Assembly (NCBI GenBank): GCA_002104895.1
Contig: MCFG01000602.1
Coordinates: 12,501-24,529, forward strand
Direction: 5' to 3'
DNA length: 12,029 bases
Source of the DNA: Anaeromyces robustus
Taxonomy: Eukaryota; Neocallimastigomycota; Neocallimastigomycetes; Neocallimastigales; Neocallimastigaceae
Shown here: piece after piece, positions 1 through 9,701 of the stretch
Numbering within the stretch: position 1 is the first letter of the stretch
Layout: each line of letters begins with the position of its first letter
Notes under the pieces: model-generated
What the model was told of the DNA's origin: nothing
Databases searched by the model: none
Seen by the model: only the letters and a program-made list of their open reading frames with translations
Translations under genes and position numbers: made by a program

Positions 1-238
1 TATAATGTTTTGTATTCACGATAGTATTGGTTTTATTATTATTATAACTTATATCTTCTGTAATTGATTTAAAATTATTATTATTATTATTACTATTATT
101 ATTATTATTATTTTGATTAGGATTATGATTTTGATTATGATTATGATTATGATTATGATTATGGTTATGATTATGATTATGATTATGATTATGATTAATA
201 ACATTACCGTTGTTATCATATGCATTATTATTATTATA

Positions 239-275
<37 letters not shown>

Positions 276-2281
276 CTGTTATTATTATTATTGTTATTAT
301 TAATGTTGTTATTGTTATTATTATTATTATTATTGTTATTACTGGTATTGTTACTCTTGCTGTTGTTATTATTATTATTATTATTATTAACAATTCCGAA
401 AAAACCTTGTTTATTAAAATTTTTATTATTTAAATTGCTTCTGAAACTACCTAACGATTGGTTTGATTTATAACTTGATTTTAAATTAAACAAAGATTTT
501 TGAGATGATGAATATATGTTACGCTTTTCAAATAATTTTGACGATTTATACGATAATTCTGATGCTTCTGTTGAATCTAATTCTTCTATATAAATTCCTC
601 TACTACTATATGAAGAAGGTTCGATCTGCATTTTATTCCCGATTAAATATGGTTCATTAAGAAATTTTCTATTATCATTTTTATTTTTGGAAGCTCCATA
701 AAAAATATTCTCTAATTCATCCTTTTCATAATATTCATCCTCTTCATCATCACTAATTATAAAAACTGTTGAATCATTATCTAACCATGCTGAATAATAT
801 CTTACAACATTTTTATGATCTAATCGTGCTAAAAATTTCACTTCATTCAATATCTTTATAAATATAATGAAATATAATAATAATTATATAAATTATAATA
901 ATAAAATAAAAAAGATTTTAATATTTATATGTACAAAATATTAATTATTATGAACAATGGATAATAATAATAATATAAATTGTAATAAAATACTTTATCA
1001 ATAAATAAATCTTTAAGTGAAGGTATCCTAATAATTTTAACAGCATATCTTAAACCATCAAGTTTATTTTCTGCCTATTAAACATGCATACAAAGCAAAA
1101 TTAAATAATTATATTATATAATTATTAAAAATATTATTAATAACTGAATTAGAATATATATATTTATTATACCTCAAATACAGCACCAAATGCACCTTTT
1201 CCCAATCTCTGTATTTGAACAAAATCATCCAAATAACGACTTCTCCCATAATCAAGTAAATCCAAAATATTACAATTCTTCATTGTATCATTTACCGAAT
1301 TAAAATTTGGTAATGAACTTTCTATAGAACTAAATAAATTTTAAAATTAAAATAATGTTAATTTATATAAATAAATTAGTTTACTACTATTAATAAAGTA
1401 AAGAAATATTAAAATACCCTTGTAAATTTTCCACATTTGACGTTGAAGGAGATGAGTTTTCTGCAGATGGTGGCATTAATAAAGTCCTTGAAGAAAAAAG
1501 ATTTTCTTCCTATAATTCATATAAAGTATATATATAAATATAATTATTGTAAAATACGTATATAATAAATAGATATAAATAAAATAACTCTTAGATTTAC
1601 CCTTATAGCAACTAATGCTTGTATTATTAATTGTTTAAATGCTTTTTTATATGTTGACCGTACTGAAGCTAACTCTTCCATGAAATCTTCTTCCTCAATT
1701 ATCTATTTAATTATAAATAATTATTAATAATATGAGAATCAACTTTATTATTATTACTATTATTATTAATATCTTATCTTACACCCATTTTTGACAATTG
1801 TTTGCATATAACATAAAATAATTGTTGATTAATTTGGGGTGATTGATCATACATGGAACAGAAATTTTCTAATAACGATACAAGAAGTAATCTTCCTTGA
1901 CGATTATTTCTTTCTTCATTTTGCTTATATATCTGATACCTTGAACCATCTGAAGAATAATCTTGAAAATTCATACCCTGTACAATAAGTCCTTTAAAAA
2001 TATAAAAGCTATAAATATTATATAATAAATATTATATATATAAACATTATAACATATTTACCATTTTTATTGGAATTAATATCATTTTCACTATTAGTAT
2101 CATATTGAAATATTTTATTATGAGAATTACTAAAATTTGAATTATTTGAAGGTGAAGGAATAAATGATTCCTTTGATGAAGAACTATAATCACTACTTAA
2201 TTCTTCTATTCTTGAAGAATCAATTGAATTTTTTAAAATATAATTAGTATTATTTAAATTTATTGAATTTTTATTTGACAT
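1..2281 (-). CDS. HRI: HRI-type eIF2-alpha kinase, 5' part (7 exons seen, continues past the left edge)
   Basis: Heme-regulated-inhibitor family kinases phosphorylate eIF2-alpha in the cytosol and slow translation initiation under stress. Exons read on the minus strand: 2281-2062, 1991-1783, 1702-1601, 1509-1418, 1329-1173, 1074-994 and 853 to the edge. All junctions are GT-AG and keep frame, giving 571 visible residues. An Asn/Ser-rich leader (1-75) precedes the HRI N-terminal signature (RLLLVSLLENFC at 107-118, KQLSKMG at 137-143), which closely matches vertebrate HRI. The kinase N-lobe follows: glycine loop GKGAFG (251-256), YAVK with catalytic Lys273, alpha-C Glu291, and RYYSAW (305-310), typical of eIF2-alpha kinases. 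An acidic then Asn/His-rich insert begins near 313 and is still open at base 1, so the C-lobe lies outside. The start is the first ATG after a stop-rich stretch. The kinase call is firm. HRI rather than GCN2 or PERK rests on the N-terminal block. Confidence 0.85.
75..391 (-). repeat. Asn/His-coding trinucleotide and hexanucleotide repeats in the kinase insert
   Basis: On the minus strand in the kinase frame, AAT/AAC runs encode a broken poly-Asn tract at about residues 443-503. About ten consecutive AATCAT hexamers follow (plus-strand GATTAT, about 134-197), encoding alternating Asn-His at about 506-530, and then a second Asn run. The frame is open throughout, so the repeats are coding. They lie in the kinase insert between N-lobe and C-lobe, the region most tolerant of length change. 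Plus-strand and alternative-frame poly-Ile or poly-Leu readings of this tract are shadows. Confidence 0.85.
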
Positions 2282-2521
2282 TTAAAATTAAATTTACTTT
2301 TTTATAATTATTTTAATTAATATTTGTTATTATTATAATTAATAATATTAATTATATAAAATATTTTTATATTTATAAAATATATATTATTCTAATATAT
2401 GTTTAAATATTCTTTAATTATTAAAAATTTATAATATATTTTATTCTAATATATATTTAAAAATTCTTAAACATTAAAAGTTTATATTTCTTGAATAAGT
2501 TAATAATTAATAAATGAATTT

Positions 2522-2553
2522 AATAAATAAATAAATAAATAAATAAATAAAAA
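2522..2553. repeat. (ATAA)n tetranucleotide microsatellite
   Basis: About seven near-perfect copies of ATAA lie 240-270 bp upstream of the kinase start codon. It is a simple sequence repeat and no function is implied. Confidence 0.8.
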
Positions 2554-4357
2554 TCTATAATAAATGACTTTTAATTAAATAAATAAGAATTCTTTAAATT
2601 AAAAAAAATGTTATATACAATAATTGAATTATTTATTTTGTTTTAAATTTTAAATTATAATAATTAATAATTATTGATAACTTTAACAATTATAAATCTA
2701 TAATAGTGATATTAATATAATTATTATAAAATTTTATATAATAATTCATTATTCCAAAAAAAAAAAGGTATTATAAATTAATAACAAACTAAATCTTTTG
2801 AAGTAAATAATTTATTTAAATCCTGTATGAATATTAAATTATAAAAATATTATTTATAATTATTAATTTCATAAATAATATAACATTATTTACTAGATTA
2901 TTATTCATGCAAGCACTATTGTAATATTTACAATATATTATTACTTATAATGATACTGTTACTATTATTAAATTATTAAATATTATTGTTATTAATTATA
3001 TATATCTAATTACCTAATTAATTAATAAATCAATTAATTAGTTAATTATTAAATTAATTATTTATCTACTTTTACTTATTATTAATTTTAACAAAATAAA
3101 GTAAAATACTTATTACTATATTAGTATTTTAAATTTATTCTTAAATTACTTCCTTTTATTGTAAAAAATTAACATATTAAATCAATTACAAATATTCTTA
3201 TAAGATTTTATATTTCATAGTATTTATAATATAAAAAAAAATTATGTTAATTAAAATATTAATTTTATTACTATTATTAAAATTTATCATTATTATGATT
3301 ATTTTAGATCACATGATAAATTTTAAAAATAATTAATTTTTTATAATGAACACAATTTTTATATTATAATACAATAGTTAATAAAAACAATAAAAAAATA
3401 TAAAAAAAAATTATAAAAAATGTAATAAAATAAAATGATAAAATAATAATACTAAAATTGGAAAATATAGAATAGTAAAAATATAATAAGAGAAGAACAA
3501 TAAATAATCTTAATATATCAAGATTAACTAAGAAAGAAGTTTTTAAAAAATATATAATAAATTTGAAAGTAGTTAATAAAAATTAAAGTAAATGGATTGA
3601 TTCCAATTAGATTAATAATTTCTTGTTTGGCTGTTCTACAATGTTATCATTATTGACATTCTCGTATATTTCTATACACAATCATTTAATACCAAATTAC
3701 AATAAATAAAAATAAATGAAACAAGTAAAAAATGATAAAAATATTAAAAATATGAATATCTTTATTTTTCATAAAAATTTCATAAAAATTTAATAATTAA
3801 TAAGTTCATTTAAATTTTACAAAAATATTTATTATCTTTCTATTTATATATTATAAAAAATCGATAAATTTATTACTTCTATGATTTATTAATTATTAAA
3901 TAATTAAAAAGTTTTATTTTACATACAATAAATTAACTTCTTTATACATACAAAAGAATACCTAACTTCCTTGTCTTTAAATATCATATTTGTTATTTTT
4001 ACTATTATTATTATTTCTGTTGTTATAATTACCATTATTGTTGTTTTTTTAAAGTTAACTTTACTGACATATTTTTTATAATTAATTTTGAAAAAACATT
4101 ACCATGATCCAATTTTTTTAAATATATAATCAAATGTAAATACTAAAAAATTAAAGTATATATGTATACTATTTTTTAATATATCAATAATAAAAAAAAA
4201 AGGGAAAAATAAAAAAAATGATGAAACATTTTACTTATAAAAATAAACATAAATTGTTTTTTTTTTTATTATTATTATAATCAATTTAAAATTATACTTA
4301 CTAATTTTTAATAATCACTAAAACATAACCCTTATTAATCAATATAATAATATATAT

Positions 4358-4551
4358 TAATATATTTATCCTTTTTCATAGTTACTATATATTTTTTTAT
4401 AAAGTTATTATATATATAAATAAATAAGAGAAGTTATGTTTATTGTAATTATAAATTTTTTAACCTTAATTAAAAATTAATAATATATTTATCCTTTTTA
4501 TATTAATTTTACATTTTTATAAAATTATTATATATATAAATAAATAAGAGA
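4358..4551 (+). repeat. Duplicated promoter-like block upstream of the zinc-cluster gene
   Basis: Two copies (4358-4431 and 4481-4551) share an identical 19-bp left block (TAATATATTTATCCTTTTT) and a 35-bp right block (4397-4431 against 4517-4551) that differs at one base. The middle parts have diverged. The right block contains TATATATAAATAAATAAGAG, which resembles a TATA element. The copies sit roughly 410-480 and 290-360 bp upstream of the start codon at 4841. Confidence 0.75.
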
Positions 4552-4565
4552 GTTTAAGATGTAAA

Positions 4566-4584
4566 ATACAATTTTAAATTGTAT
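4566..4584. repeat. 19-bp palindrome in the zinc-cluster gene promoter
   Basis: Perfect 9-bp arms, ATACAATTT and AAATTGTAT, flank a single central T. It lies just downstream of the duplicated block and about 257 bp before the start codon. Palindromes of this composition arise easily by chance in such A/T-rich DNA, so a binding role is only possible. Confidence 0.4.
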
Positions 4585-4767
4585 GTATATATATATATAT
4601 ATATTTTTAACTTGCTTTTATTTTGTTTTTCACCATTATTATTTCTTTATTAAAAACTTATATTTTTAATTCAATATATCTTAATATATATATATATAGT
4701 AATTTAATATAGTAAATTTATTATATATATTGATATTTTATTTTATTATTATTTATTAAAAGTGTTA

Positions 4768-4815
4768 ATGTCTTTAATGTATAATTTCAATAGATTATTG
4801 TATTCAAAATTATAA
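4768..4815 (+). other. Possible 15-codon upstream ORF
   Basis: ATG at 4768 opens a 15-codon frame that closes at TAA 4813-4815, 25 nt before the main start codon at 4841. If transcription starts upstream of 4768, ribosomes would meet this frame first. The transcription start is unknown, and short frames of this kind are common by chance in A/T-rich leaders. Confidence 0.3.
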
Positions 4816-4840
4816 CAATTTTACTCCAATTTATAATAAA

Positions 4841-7800
4841 ATGATTGAAGAAAATTGCGGAAATAATGTTGTAAAATCAAAAAGAAAAAGATCATCAAAA
4901 GCTTGTGATGCTTGCCATAAAAAAAAAATAAAATGTGATGGAAGAAATCCTTGTTCTAATTGTGAATATTCAAAAATACCATGCGTATTTTCTCCAAGAA
5001 CAAAGAAACGTGGACCAAGAGCTGGATATGTAGGAATAATGGAAAAAAAATTACGTGATATGGAATCTTTTTTAATGGATCATGGAATTAATTGTATTTC
5101 GAATCAACAGACAATAGATTTTAATTCAAAAATTAATAATACTACTAATTTATCAGAAAAAAAAACAGTTTTACAGGCATCAGTTAACAATAATATTGAA
5201 AATCAGAAAAAAAATAATAATTCTTTTGATAATGATAAAAATATAAATAATGAAATTCCAGAGGAAGAAGAAACAGAAGTTATTATGCCATTAATTGAAA
5301 TTTTTTTCAAATCTGTAAATACCCATATGCCAGTTATTCATAAATTAACTTTTTATGATAAATTACAACCAATAAATAAAGTTTCATCCCTTCTCCTTTA
5401 TGCTATATATTTAATATCTACTAGATATATTGATAATCCTGATAATTATTACCCTGAATCGGTATTATTAAAGAAAGTAAAAATATTACTTGAAAAAAAT
5501 CTAGATAAACCATCAATGGAAACTTTACAAGCAGTTATAATTTTGTCAGTTCATTTTTCTGGAATGTCAATAGGATCATCTGAATGGTTAGTATAAATAA
5601 TTTAAATTAATATAATATTATAATTATTATTAAATAAATTATATACTTATGTAGGATATATTCTGGAATGGCACATAGAATGGCACAACTTTTAAAATAT
5701 AATTGTGAAATTTCTACTCTAGATGAAAGTTCTATCGGTCCTTTTGAAAAGGAATATAGAAAGAGACTATGGTGGATTTGTTATTTAAATGTAAAAGCCT
5801 ATTTTTTTTTTAAGCATTGATAGTAAAAATATATTTGATATATAAATATATAAATATATATATTATTTATTTTTATTATTTATTTTTATTTTATTTTATT
5901 TTATTTTATTTTATTTTATTTTATTTTATTTTATTTTATTTTATTTTATTTTATTTTATTTTATTTTATTTTATTTTATTTTATTTTATTTTATTTTATT
6001 TTATTTTATTTTATTTTATTTTATTTTATTTTATTTTATTTTATTTTATTTTATTTTATTTTATTTTATTTTATTTTATTTTATTTTATTTTATTTTATT
6101 TTATTTTATTTTATTATTAATTTATATTATTAATAAATATAAACTTCATATATATTGTTGTTTATTATTTTTATTATTACTTTTAATATTAAATTCATAT
6201 ATAGGATAAATATGTTAGTGCTTTTGCAAATAGACCATTACTTATTGATGAAAATGATACTTACATAACTTTACCAGTAGAAAGTAAAATTTGGGAAACT
6301 ATTAAAACTGATGAAGAATATGAAAATCAAAATTTTCAGCAAATCTATTTTAAATCAGATTTACCTTATATGCCAGCTTCAGTCGAATTAAATTTATTTT
6401 CAAGGCAAATTATTTTGGGTACGTTGTTAGGAAAAGTCTTAACATTTAAAGAACATCAACATGAAAAAATAAATAATGAATATACAGTGACAACAGATTC
6501 TGACGTAACATTACTAGATACATCTTTGAAAAATTGGTTTAGATCATTACCTGATAGTATTATTGATATAGATAATTATGATTTTGATGTTAAAACAATA
6601 TGGTTAAATTCTTTTTTATTAGTTAAATATTATACTATTTTAATTCTTTTACATCAGCCCCTTATAAGTAAAAGTGCAAATTCCAATATTGATATAGCTC
6701 TAAATGTGAGAAATCAATGGTTTTCTTCTCATTCTTTTGATACATGTTTATTGTCCGTAGAAGCTATAACAAAAATAATTGATAAATTAATTAGTACAAA
6801 TAATATCACAATTATTTCACCTTTTTTTATTTTTTGTGTATTTCAAAGTTGTATTGTTATTTTAGTTAATATTTTAAATTCAAGAATTGATTCTTTAAAA
6901 CCTGATAAAAAGTATGAGAAATTTTTAGCTATTCATTTATCATTATTACTTCGTATAAGAGATCAATGGAGAATAGCCAGAATTTATTTAGAGCGCTTTT
7001 TTGAAATTTGTAAATTTTTTGATTATAATTATGAATACGCCTGTATTGCATATGGTATTGATCCAAGTCCTATTTCTTTATCATATTCTCAGTTAACATT
7101 TAATGATACTGTAACAGATAATGTAATTGCCTCATCAAATTGGATTAATTTTCTTACAATATTAAATAATATTCAAAATTATTTTAATACAAATAATAAA
7201 TTACCTTATTTTAATAATGATGTTGAACCATTAAGTCTTAATATTATTGAACCATCTAATAATATTGATAATTCAATTACTAATATTAGTTCAATTCCAT
7301 TAAAAAATGAAAGTTCAAAAATTAAAGACGAAAATTCTGGATCAGAAAATAATGATATATATTATAATCCAACAGTTTCAGCAGATTATCAGCAAGCACA
7401 GAATTCAATAATTATGCATAAATCACAATCACCATTTTATGAAAATTCATTAAAATCTACTCAATCTACACCAAATATAACTCAAGCTAATTCAAATTCA
7501 AATTCTTCATTGGTTTCAATATCTAGACAAACACCTCAATACACAAATTCATCACGACCAAAGCATTTAATTGATAATAATGGTTCTTTTGATTCTAATG
7601 ATGAATTAAATCAACAATCTTCTTCAATTTCATTATATACCTCAACATTGCCATTGCATGAAATTACAGATACAAATTTATATCAACAATTATCTTCCAA
7701 TAATATAGTTACAAATAATAATACTTCTGATATAAATTACTTGTATATGCCATCTGAATTAATTAATACTACTTCTCAACAGAATACAAAATCATTCCAA

Positions 7801-7845
7801 GCAAATTCTTTTTATAATTATATTAATGACAACAATGCTTTATGA
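4841..7845 (+). CDS. Zn2Cys6 fungal transcription factor with middle-homology domain
   Basis: Nuclear DNA-binding regulator, target unknown. Exons are 4841-5586, 5655-5790 and 6205-7845 (840 residues). Introns 5587-5654 and 5791-6204 are GT-AG and keep frame. A basic stretch KSKRKR (12-17) precedes a canonical cluster, C22-X2-C25-X6-C32-X5-C38-X2-C41-X6-C48, which holds two zinc ions and usually reads CGG-type half-sites. KRGPRAGYV (56-64) and a short heptad helix (66-80) form a likely linker and dimeriser. After an Asn-rich spacer comes the fungal-specific domain from about 150: FFKSVNTHMPVIHKLTF (155-171), SSEW across intron 1, KEYRKRLWWICY before intron 2, DKYVSAFANRPLLID (295-309) and LLHQPL (442-447). 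From about 630 to the end the chain is Ser/Asn/Gln-rich and probably disordered. The family is certain. A specific orthologue cannot be named. Confidence 0.93.
5886..6115 (+). repeat. Intronic (TTTTA)46 pentanucleotide array
   Basis: Forty-six perfect tandem copies of TTATT (equivalent to TTTTA), 230 bp without interruption, lie inside intron 2 of the zinc-cluster gene and make up over half of that 414-nt intron. The array has no stop codon in any plus-strand frame, so it shows a long but meaningless Phe/Ile/Leu/Tyr reading frame. Flanks degrade into TTTTTATT on the left and TTATTATTAA on the right. The complete absence of interruptions suggests recent expansion or active slippage. Confidence 0.97.
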
Positions 7846-7897
7846 TAATCATTCTAAATAAATTCTTTTTATATATATTAATGATAATAATGCTTTA
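7803..7897 (+). repeat. Duplication of the zinc-cluster gene 3' end across its stop codon
   Basis: About 40 bp encoding the last 13 residues (NSFYNYINDNNAL, 7803-7842) recur just after the stop at 7860-7897, starting 57 bp later with one 2-bp deletion and a few substitutions. The second copy is interrupted by stop codons and forms the start of the 3' UTR. Confidence 0.8.
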
Positions 7898-8563
7898 ATG
7901 TGAAAATATATTTTATTTTCATTTAAATATATTTAATTATTTATATCTTTAATGAAAAATCATTTACACAATATATATATTCTTTATTTTCTTATATTTA
8001 ATAATTAATTTTTAATGTTTTTTTTTATAATTAGATTAATAAATAAAATATATATATATAAATATATATAATAAATAATGAAAATTTTAATTTTTTTTCT
8101 TTTTTAATATTTATTAAATTTTTTATTTTAATATTTAATACATTAAAGTAATGTAATGTAGTTTTGTACTACCTTTAATAATATTTTATTATTTGTATAT
8201 GATACATTTTTATATTCTAATGATTGGTTAATAAATAATTTTATTAAATATGATCCAATCTTTATTGTTTTGTAAACGCTATCAAAATAACTGAAAATTG
8301 AGGAAAAATTGAGATCTTTCTCTTTTTAACATACACGTAACATATTAGGTAATAAATATGTTTATAAAAAAATGAATGAAATAATTTGAAAATGAGATGA
8401 ATGAATTTTTTTTTTATTTTAATTATTATTATATGTTTATTCTGGAAATGGATGAATAAACGAATAAAAAGAATGGATGAATAGATGAAATTATTTAAAA
8501 TAATGAATGGAATTTCATATTAATTTTTATAATTATGTTAATTATATTTTGTAGTAATACGAA
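7846..8563 (+). promoter_or_regulatory. Intergenic region: 3' flank of the zinc-cluster gene and 5' flank of RPL8
   Basis: About 720 bp with no supported gene. AATAAA at 7857-7862 could be a polyadenylation signal for the upstream gene. A small hairpin at 8142-8179 pairs ATTAAAG with CTTTAAT and GTAGT with ACTAC. Nearer RPL8, a pyrimidine-rich stretch TCTTTCTCTTTTTAAC (about 8315-8330) resembles initiator or TOP-like leaders of ribosomal protein genes. Between 8349 and 8554 lie about fifteen ATG triplets and many GAAT/GATG motifs, a stretch that would be removed if a leader intron is present. Confidence 0.5.
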
Positions 8564-9643
8564 ATGGGTCGTGTCATTCGTGGTCAACGTAAGGGTGCGG
8601 GTTCAATTTTCACCTCCCACACCAAACATAGAAAGGGTGCTGCTCAAATGAGACCTCTTGATTTCGCCGAAAGGTATATTAATTAAATATATATATATAA
8701 TGAAATTATATAATTATATTTACATAATAATATATAAATAAATTGCAAAATTAAAAAATAGAAATGGTTACGTTCGTGGTCTTGTTAAGGAAATTATTCA
8801 TGATGCTGGTCGTGGCGCTCCACTTGCCAGAATTGTCTTCCGTGATCCATACAAGTACCGTTTAGTTTCTACCCTTATGGTCGCTACTGAAGGAATGTAC
8901 ACTGGTCAATTCATTTACGCCGGAAAGAAGGGTATATATACAATAAATAATTAAATATCTATCTATATATGAATATATAAAAAAAATATGAATATGTAAC
9001 AAAATAAAAAATACCTAAAATATGATAAAACTAAATAATATTAAATTGTATATAATTTAAAAATTATAGCTAACCTTACTGTTGGTAACATCCTTCCAGT
9101 TTCTTCCATGCCAGAAGGTACTATCATCTGTAACGTCGAAGAAAAGACCGGTGACCGTGGATGTATTGCCCGTACTTCCGGTAACTACGCTACCATTATT
9201 GGTCACAGTCCAGAAGATGGTAAGACTAGAATTAAGCTTCCAAGTGGTGCTAAGAAGGTTATTGACAATACCTGCAGAGCTCAAATCGGTATTGTTGCTG
9301 GTGGTGGTCGTATTGATAAGCCACTCTTAAAGGCTGGTCGTGCCTTCTACAAGTTCAAGGCTAAGCGTAACAGCTGGCCAAAGACTCGTGGTGTTGCTAT
9401 GAACCCAGTAGATCACCCACACGGTGGTGGTAACCATCAACACATTGGTCACGCTTCTACTCTTGGAAGATCTGCTCCAGCTGGTCAAAAGGTTGGTCTT
9501 ATTGCTGCCAGAAGAACTGGTCTCTTAAGAGGTACCAAGGTTGTAAGTATCATTTTCAAAAAATATTAGTTGATAATATATAAATATTGAAATGTGTAAA
9601 TAATTAATTTTTTTTTAAATAAAAATAGGTCGCCGAAAAGTAA
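8564..9643 (+). CDS. RPL8: 60S ribosomal protein uL2 (RPL8; yeast Rpl2)
   Basis: Component of the cytosolic large subunit that binds 25S rRNA near the peptidyl-transferase centre and is needed for subunit joining. Exons are 8564-8673, 8762-8931, 9070-9542 and 9629-9643. All introns (88, 138 and 86 nt) are GT-AG, and the product is 255 residues, matching the eukaryotic family (yeast 254, human 257). It begins [20 protein letters not shown], as in all eukaryotic uL2. It contains [16 protein letters not shown], the Gly-rich [18 protein letters not shown] loop (200-218) with the universally conserved His216, and [14 protein letters not shown] near the C-terminus. The last four residues (VAEK) come from a 15-nt exon; reading on without splicing would give a different tail, VSIIFKKY. 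Codons are rich in C-ending and GGT/CGT choices, unlike the two neighbouring genes, as expected for very high expression. Confidence 0.98.
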
Positions 9644-9695
9644 ATTTAATATTATATATTCCAAAAAAATGTATTATATTTAAACGTTGTCCAAT

Positions 9696-9701
9696 AATAA
9701 A
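9696..9701 (+). terminator. Candidate polyadenylation signal of RPL8
   Basis: AATAAA lies 53 nt after the RPL8 stop codon. A second AATAAA is at 9756-9761. In DNA this A/T-rich the hexamer is frequent, so only its position supports it. Confidence 0.3.

Larger units (their letters stand above)
2282..4840. other. Intergenic A/T desert between divergent genes
   Basis: About 2.56 kb between the start codons of the kinase (leftward) and the zinc-cluster gene (rightward), so it should contain both promoters. I find no reading frame with coding character, no tRNA box and no known RNA family. It holds homopolymers, TA and ATAA microsatellites, a perfect 10-bp inverted repeat (CTAATTAATT at 3014-3023 with its complement at 3032-3041), and a duplicated block near the right end listed separately. 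A slightly less A/T-rich patch at about 3600-3690 shows nothing recognisable. Confidence 0.7.

Noticed and set aside
49-473. Long poly-Ile, Ile/Met and poly-Leu reading frames on both strands
   Set aside because: They are alternative-frame readings of the ATT/AAT and GATTAT repeats. The minus-strand Asn/His frame continues the kinase exon without a stop and explains the tract.
5817-6209. 130-codon Phe/Ile/Leu/Tyr-repeat frame
   Set aside because: It is the stop-free reading of the TTTTA array inside intron 2. The flanking exons join in frame with strong family similarity, so this stretch is spliced out.
6310-6330. CTGATGA followed by GAAA, resembling a hammerhead ribozyme core
   Set aside because: There is no complementary stem II between the two motifs, and the stretch is coding exon 3 of the zinc-cluster gene.
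9057-9330. Antisense and shifted frames over RPL8 exon 3
   Set aside because: They overlap a fully conserved uL2 coding exon and have no independent domain. They are shadows of its balanced codon use.
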